Origin: Thiodiazotropha sp040507245 | GTDB lineage: Bacteria > Pseudomonadota > Gammaproteobacteria > Chromatiales > Chromatiaceae | Reading direction: 5' to 3' | Assembly: GCA_040507245.1 (NCBI GenBank) | Contig: JBEVVH010000147.1 | Span: forward strand, 1-8,992 | DNA length: 8,992 bases | Part shown: positions 5,838 through 8,992 of the stretch, in pieces | Numbering within the stretch: position 1 is the stretch's first letter | How the letters are laid out: every line of letters begins with the position of its first letter | Notes under the pieces: model-generated | Database searches by the model: none | What the model saw: the letters and a program-made list of their open reading frames with translations, nothing else | What the model was told of the DNA's origin: nothing | Translations under genes and position numbers: made by a program

Positions 5838-6047
5838 ATGTACCTGATGCAGAAAGATAGCGAAAAGCTGGTTGAAGTGCTGAGCCTGAATGACCTGTTC
5901 AACCCGAATCACGGCGAGATCGTGGGACGTTTCCACGCCGGGGAAGAGCTGCAGGATGCTGAAACTTTCATCAAGGATCAGATGAAATTCCCATCGGGTG
6001 AACCGCTTCCGAAATGCTGGCTCGATGCCGCTTACCGGCAGTACTGA
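5838..6047 (+). CDS. Conserved-looking small protein, function unknown
   Basis: A 69-residue acidic protein starting MYLMQKDSEKLVEVLSLNDL and continuing through FNPNHGEIVGRFHAGEELQD, FIKDQMKFPSGEPLP and CWLDAAYRQY. AGGAGG (5826-5831) is six bases before the ATG at 5838, an excellent ribosome binding site. A TTG at 5832 would extend it by two residues but sits against that site and is unlikely. It has no signal peptide, no membrane segment and one cysteine (near residue 60). The pattern of Gly, Pro, Trp and Tyr near the end looks like a folded, selected protein. I recall similar short proteins in gammaproteobacteria without an established role, and I do not assign one. It is flanked by prfC and glgC but separated by long spacers, so it is probably a single-gene unit, ending at the hairpin at 6092-6121. 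Confidence 0.75.
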   Translation: MYLMQKDSEKLVEVLSLNDLFNPNHGEIVGRFHAGEELQDAETFIKDQMKFPSGEPLPKCWLDAAYRQY

Positions 6048-6091
6048 TCACCGCGATTAATGTCCCCCAAGGAAGCAGGGACAGCGCATAT

Positions 6092-6121
6092 CCCCGGAAT
6101 CCACAAACGGGAATCCGGTGG
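6092..6121 (+). terminator. Hairpin downstream of the small gene
   Basis: CCGGAATCC (6094-6102) pairs with GGAATCCGG (6110-6118) except for one A-A mismatch, with a seven-base loop. Two further C-G pairs extend the stem past a bulged T. It lies about 45 bases after the stop codon. No T-run follows, so it may be a transcript-end stem rather than an efficient terminator. Confidence 0.4.
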
Positions 6122-6141
6122 GGGGCTGTATTTCGTCAAAC

Positions 6142-6227
6142 GTAGGTCGGGTTAGCAAAGCGTAACCCGACACAGCGGCACGAATAGGTCACCCAACGTC
6201 GGGTTACGCTGCGCTATCCCGACCTAC
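6142..6227. repeat. Inverted pair of GTAGGTCGGG intergenic repeats
   Basis: A 30-base unit at 6142-6171 (GTAGGTCGGG to GTAACCCGAC) recurs inverted at 6198-6227 with three mismatches, separated by 26 bases. Each unit is itself a partial palindrome with arms GTCGGGTTA and TAACCCGAC. The whole could fold into one long cruciform or two small hairpins. This repeat type is widespread between genes in proteobacteria. It lies in the 331-base spacer before glgC. Confidence 0.8.
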
Positions 6228-6378
6228 CGAAACCAATTGCTTCGAATGTCCCAGCGTGTAATACGGAAATAGTGAGCTTTCCGCTCAATAACACATCGAT
6301 TAATTCGTACACAAAGATGGCCGAACACGGGTCAGGGTGAGTATCATCTCAACATCAGTCCAAGAGCCGGAGTAGACG

Positions 6379-7599
6379 ATGTTAGACAAGACCCTGACGG
6401 TGATCCTCGCGGGTGGCCACGGATCGCGCCTGAAACCATTGACCCAGGAACGCACCAAACCGGCGGTTCCCTTCGCCGGTCAGTACCGGATCATCGATTT
6501 TCCTCTGGCCAACTGTCTGCATTCCGGGTTGCGGCGCATTCTCGTCCTCACCCAGTACAAATCCCACTCCCTGCAAAAGCACCTGCGCGACGGATGGGCC
6601 CTGTTCAATCCGGAACTGGGGGAGTACATCACCGCGGTGCCGCCGCAGATGCGCACCGGGGAGAGTTGGTACGGCGGCACCGCCGATGCGGTCTACCAGA
6701 ATCTCTACATGCTCAAGCGCAGCGGAGCGGAGCGGGTGCTGATCCTCTCCGGCGAGCACATCTACCGCATGGATTACGCACCTCTGCTGGCCTTCCATGA
6801 AGAGCACAGCTCCGGGGTGACCCTGGCCAGCATGGAGATGCCGCTGGCTGAGGCCAGCCAGTTCGGGGTCATGCAAACCGATGAGACGGGACGGGTGACC
6901 GCGTTCGTGGAGAAGCCCGAAACCCCTCAATCACTGCATCTGGGAGGCAATACGGCCCTGGTCTCCATGGGTATCTATGTGTTCTCCATGGACGCACTGA
7001 TCGGGATTCTTGAGGAGGATCATCAACGGGAGGACTCCAGGCACGATTTCGGTCTGGACATCCTGCCGCGCCTGATCGAGATGAGTGGTGTCTACGCCTA
7101 TACCTTCGGCGGCAGCGCCGGGCGGGTCAGTCGGGATCGCTACTGGCGCGATGTGGGCACCCTGGACAGCTACTACGAGGCCAACATGGGATTGCTGGAC
7201 CCGATTCCCTCACTCGATCTCTATCAACCGGAATGGCCGATCCGCACCCATCACCGGCAGACCCCGCCGGCCCGCACCGTGCCCGGGGTGTCCGGCAGCG
7301 AGGGTATCTTCATCAATTCGATCATTGCCAACGGAGTGGTGATCGTGGGGGGCAGTGTGCAGCATTCGATCCTGTTTCCCAACGTGCGCATCGGTGAGGA
7401 AGCGGTGATTCACAACTCCATCCTTTTCGAAGGGGTGAAAGTGGGCGATGGCGCGCATCTGGAAAACTGCATTGTCGACAAGGATGTGGACATTCCCCCA
7501 GGGGAGCAGATCGGCTTCGACAGGGAACGGGACGCGCAACGCTTTACCGTCTCCGCCAAAGGCATTGTGGTAGTGCCGAAGGGATATCGTTTTCGCTGA
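6379..7599 (+). CDS. glgC: Glucose-1-phosphate adenylyltransferase (ADP-glucose pyrophosphorylase)
   Basis: A 406-residue enzyme that makes ADP-glucose and pyrophosphate from ATP and glucose-1-phosphate, the committed step of bacterial glycogen synthesis. The N-terminal Rossmann-like domain shows LAGGHGSRLKPLT (10-22), KPAVPFAGQYRIIDF (27-41), WYGGTADAVYQN (97-108), SGEHIYRMDY (124-133) and the substrate-binding FVEKP with Lys179, equal to E. coli Lys195. YWRDVGT follows, and the C-terminal beta-helix carries hexapeptide repeats such as ILFPNVRIGEEAVIHNSILF. The ATG at 6379 has GGAG six bases upstream (6369-6372). Compared with E. coli, the residue matching Lys39 is Glu24, His46 is Pro31 and catalytic Asp142 is Glu126, so activator control and catalysis may differ. 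No glgA, glgB or glgP is in the window, so the gene appears to stand alone. Confidence 0.97.
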   Translation: MLDKTLTVILAGGHGSRLKPLTQERTKPAVPFAGQYRIIDFPLANCLHSGLRRILVLTQYKSHSLQKHLRDGWALFNPELGEYITAVPPQMRTGESWYGGTADAVYQNLYMLKRSGAERVLILSGEHIYRMDYAPLLAFHEEHSSGVTLASMEMPLAEASQFGVMQTDETGRVTAFVEKPETPQSLHLGGNTALVSMGIYVFSMDALIGILEEDHQREDSRHDFGLDILPRLIEMSGVYAYTFGGSAGRVSRDRYWRDVGTLDSYYEANMGLLDPIPSLDLYQPEWPIRTHHRQTPPARTVPGVSGSEGIFINSIIANGVVIVGGSVQHSILFPNVRIGEEAVIHNSILFEGVKVGDGAHLENCIVDKDVDIPPGEQIGFDRERDAQRFTVSAKGIVVVPKGYRFR

Positions 7600-7764
7600 G
7601 ATACCCGCACTATTGCCGTGGCGCATCCGGTTGCGTTGACGCTGTAAGGGTAACGGAAGAGACCAATCACCATGAACCAATCCCTGACGGTCTCCAGGCT
7701 AAGGCATGTTCAGGGGCGCAAGTGATCCAGGCATTGATGGAATAATGATCGACAGGCATTAAAC

Positions 7765-8088
7765 ATGATCGCAGAGACCCCCGAACCACCCTACTATGCT
7801 GTGATATTCAGTTCCCAGAGAACTCCGAATGATTTGGGATATTCAGATACCGCCCAGGAGATTCTGGACTTGGCCCGCCAGCAGCCCGGCTTCCTGGGTT
7901 TCGAATCCGCCCGGGATGCCACAGGGCAGGGGATCTCCGTCTCCTATTGGTCCAGCCCCGAGGCCATCGCCGCCTGGAAGGAACATGTGACGCATCGCAA
8001 GGCACAGACGAGAGCCAGGGATTGGTATGCGGATTTTCACGTCAGGGTCTGTCGGGTGGAGCGTGAATATGGATATTCCTCGAAGTAG
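7765..8088 (+). CDS. Antibiotic biosynthesis monooxygenase (ABM) family protein
   Basis: A 107-residue small alpha/beta protein with a ferredoxin-like ABM fold. Features are PPYYAVIFSSQRT (8-20), ILDLARQQPGFLGFESARD (helix plus strand, 33-51), ISVSYWSSPEAIAAWKEH (57-74) and WYADFHVRVCRVER near the end. Such proteins dimerise into a beta-barrel; some are quinol or anthrone monooxygenases without cofactors, others degrade haem, and many are uncharacterised. The subtype here has no sure substrate. The ATG at 7765 has only a weak ribosome binding site (ACAGG, nine bases upstream). The 165-base gap after glgC makes joint transcription uncertain. Its stop lies 26 bases from that of the convergent membrane-protein gene, with no strong terminator hairpin between them. 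Confidence 0.88.
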   Translation: MIAETPEPPYYAVIFSSQRTPNDLGYSDTAQEILDLARQQPGFLGFESARDATGQGISVSYWSSPEAIAAWKEHVTHRKAQTRARDWYADFHVRVCRVEREYGYSSK

Positions 8089-8114
8089 CACCACATCGAA
8101 AGAGCGCGTGTCTG

Positions 8115-8507
8115 CTATCTGCGTTTGATCCTGTAACGTTTGAGCTCATCTACAGTAACGCTCCTGATGGAGAACATAATCAGGCAGCCTAGGATATTTC
8201 CACCCGGTACGAGATTGAGTATTGCCAAGGTGGTGATGTGACTCACGTTTCTGGTGGTAATCGCCCAATGGTTCCAGTATGCGCTGCCAAGCAGGAAGAC
8301 TGAGAGCCCTATCATAATAGGGATGGTGCTGATGTCAGTCCCGGGCATCGATGCTGCCAATATTGCGAGCAAAAAAATGTGTATCACCCAGATGATCACG
8401 ATATAGAGCTTTCGCCAGAAATTTAGTGTAGAAAAACTGGCGCGTAAGGTTAGCGCGTTATGTGGTTCGAGATCTGATTCCGGGGTTGAGTAGGGATTGA
8501 GTTCCAT
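8115..8507 (-). CDS. Small membrane protein of unknown function
   Basis: A 130-residue protein beginning MELNPYSTPESDLEP, a proline-rich NPY..P leader seen at the start of many uncharacterised bacterial membrane proteins. Three hydrophobic segments follow, about 34-54, 62-83 and 91-114, and a basic tail (KRYRIKRR) that should face the cytoplasm. The NLVPGGNILGCLIMF segment near 98-112 has the Gly-rich look of a tight helix turn. No catalytic motif is visible. The start at 8507 gives the whole NPY leader, with only a weak GAGAA before it. It is transcribed toward the ABM gene from a promoter somewhere in the AT-rich region at 8508-8600. I do not recognise the family with certainty. Confidence 0.7.
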   Translation of the reverse strand: MELNPYSTPESDLEPHNALTLRASFSTLNFWRKLYIVIIWVIHIFLLAILAASMPGTDISTIPIMIGLSVFLLGSAYWNHWAITTRNVSHITTLAILNLVPGGNILGCLIMFSIRSVTVDELKRYRIKRR

Positions 8508-8961
8508 GTGTATTTCTCATGCGGTCCGTGATCTCTATGCAATATATTACGGGTTGTCTGTAAATTAACCAACGCCAGGATTCGTTGATCAGAAGGCATG
8601 ATAAAGTCCAAGCGCTACAGTGCGGTTTGGAAATAGACTTCGTTTATAGAGCGTGTCCTATATATTAATTCAATAATTTGCTCGGGAAACGCTCGAGTTT
8701 TAAAGTGTGTTGAAGGAAATAGAATTCAATTATCGCTGTTATTATTCTGTTCAGTTAACTTCAATTGAATGCATGAAGTGTGTTTTCAAGAATTATCTTC
8801 TGAGATTTCACTAAATTTTCTGTAACAAATGCCGATATCTGGCTTGCCGGGGGCGTATGGCGGTAAGAGGTAATGTTTAGTTTCAAACGAACATTTTCAC
8901 TCGCGGGTAGTGTTCAGAATTCTGTGTCATTTCTATAAACTTAGGCTAAAAGAGATGATAC
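8508..8961. other. AT-rich intergenic region between divergent genes
   Basis: No coding frame of useful length is seen in this 454-base stretch. It contains an eight-base inverted repeat ATTCAATT (8724-8731) and AATTGAAT (8763-8770), and a near-palindrome GTTTAGTTTCAAACGAAC (8876-8893). A possible promoter for the gene at the right edge is TATAAA (8934-8939) with a weak TGTTCA (8911-8916) 17 bases upstream. The promoters of both divergent genes must lie here, or a small RNA could be present; none is recognisable. Confidence 0.4.
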
Positions 8962-8992
8962 ATGAAAGACAAAATACAATTCGACATGGAAA
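8962..8992 (+). CDS. Start of a gene cut by the right edge
   Basis: ATG at 8962 opens a frame reading MKDKIQFDME to the end of the window. AGAG (8951-8954) lies seven bases upstream as a possible ribosome binding site, and a candidate -10 TATAAA is at 8934-8939. Only ten codons are visible, so no family can be named. Confidence 0.4.
   Translation, partial: MKDKIQFDME

Noticed and set aside
5652..5936. 94-codon minus-strand frame
   Set aside because: It overlaps the start of the better-supported 69-residue gene and its ribosome binding site, and has no recognisable motif.
6382..6930. 182-codon minus-strand frame inside glgC
   Set aside because: It is a shadow of glgC with no promoter, ribosome binding site or family features.
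7672..7725. 17-codon frame MNQSLTVSRLRHVQGRK between glgC and the ABM gene
   Set aside because: It is very short, with a distant purine stretch rather than a proper ribosome binding site and no sign of selection that I can see.
1..8992. CRISPR array, tRNA, rRNA, transposase or integrase
   Set aside because: No regularly spaced direct repeats, cloverleaf-like sequences or recombinase motifs were found on either strand.

Overview
This window looks like a chromosomal segment of a GC-rich gammaproteobacterium. The evidence is a prfC/RF3 gene close to the E. coli length, a YgbA-type protein, and two families of intergenic inverted repeats common in gammaproteobacterial genomes. A purple or sulfur-oxidising type lineage would fit, but I cannot fix the genus from sequence alone. 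No rRNA, tRNA, CRISPR array, transposase or integrase is visible.

Positions 1-291 hold two GC-rich hairpin repeats and possibly the edge of a gene leaving the window on the left. Positions 292-2081 are a minus-strand three-gene operon: an ArsR-type repressor, a cysteine-rich DUF2703 protein and an ArsP/YraQ-type permease with the CSC motif. A strong promoter drives it. A 14-bp perfect palindrome overlaps the -35 box and spacer, and the promoter lies so close to the arsR ATG that the mRNA should be nearly leaderless. Diverging from it is a YgbA-family protein (2199-2540), a family linked to nitrosative stress in enterics. Together this looks like a thiol or metalloid stress locus.

An AT-rich spacer (2541-2767) with repeats precedes the 'mobile mystery' pair: an XRE-type DNA-binding protein and a Fic-domain protein overlapping by ATGA (2768-3822). 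This resembles a toxin-antitoxin-like accessory module. It abuts the promoter, structured leader and coding region of prfC (3824-5560). prfC is a known integration target of SXT/R391 elements, and a sequence close to their core site is present in its 5' end.

Downstream come a 69-aa conserved-looking protein with an excellent ribosome binding site (5838-6047), a spacer with a hairpin and a pair of inverted GTAGGTCGGG repeats, and glgC for ADP-glucose synthesis (6379-7599). GlgC shows substitutions at positions matching E. coli Lys39, His46 and Asp142. Then come an antibiotic-biosynthesis-monooxygenase-fold protein (7765-8088), a convergent small membrane protein (8115-8507), and an AT-rich 454-bp spacer leading to a gene that begins at 8962 and runs off the right edge.

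The most distinctive parts are the ArsR/DUF2703/permease operon with its near-leaderless promoter and the XRE/Fic pair beside prfC. Neither is certain to be new, but the first combination is poorly characterised.
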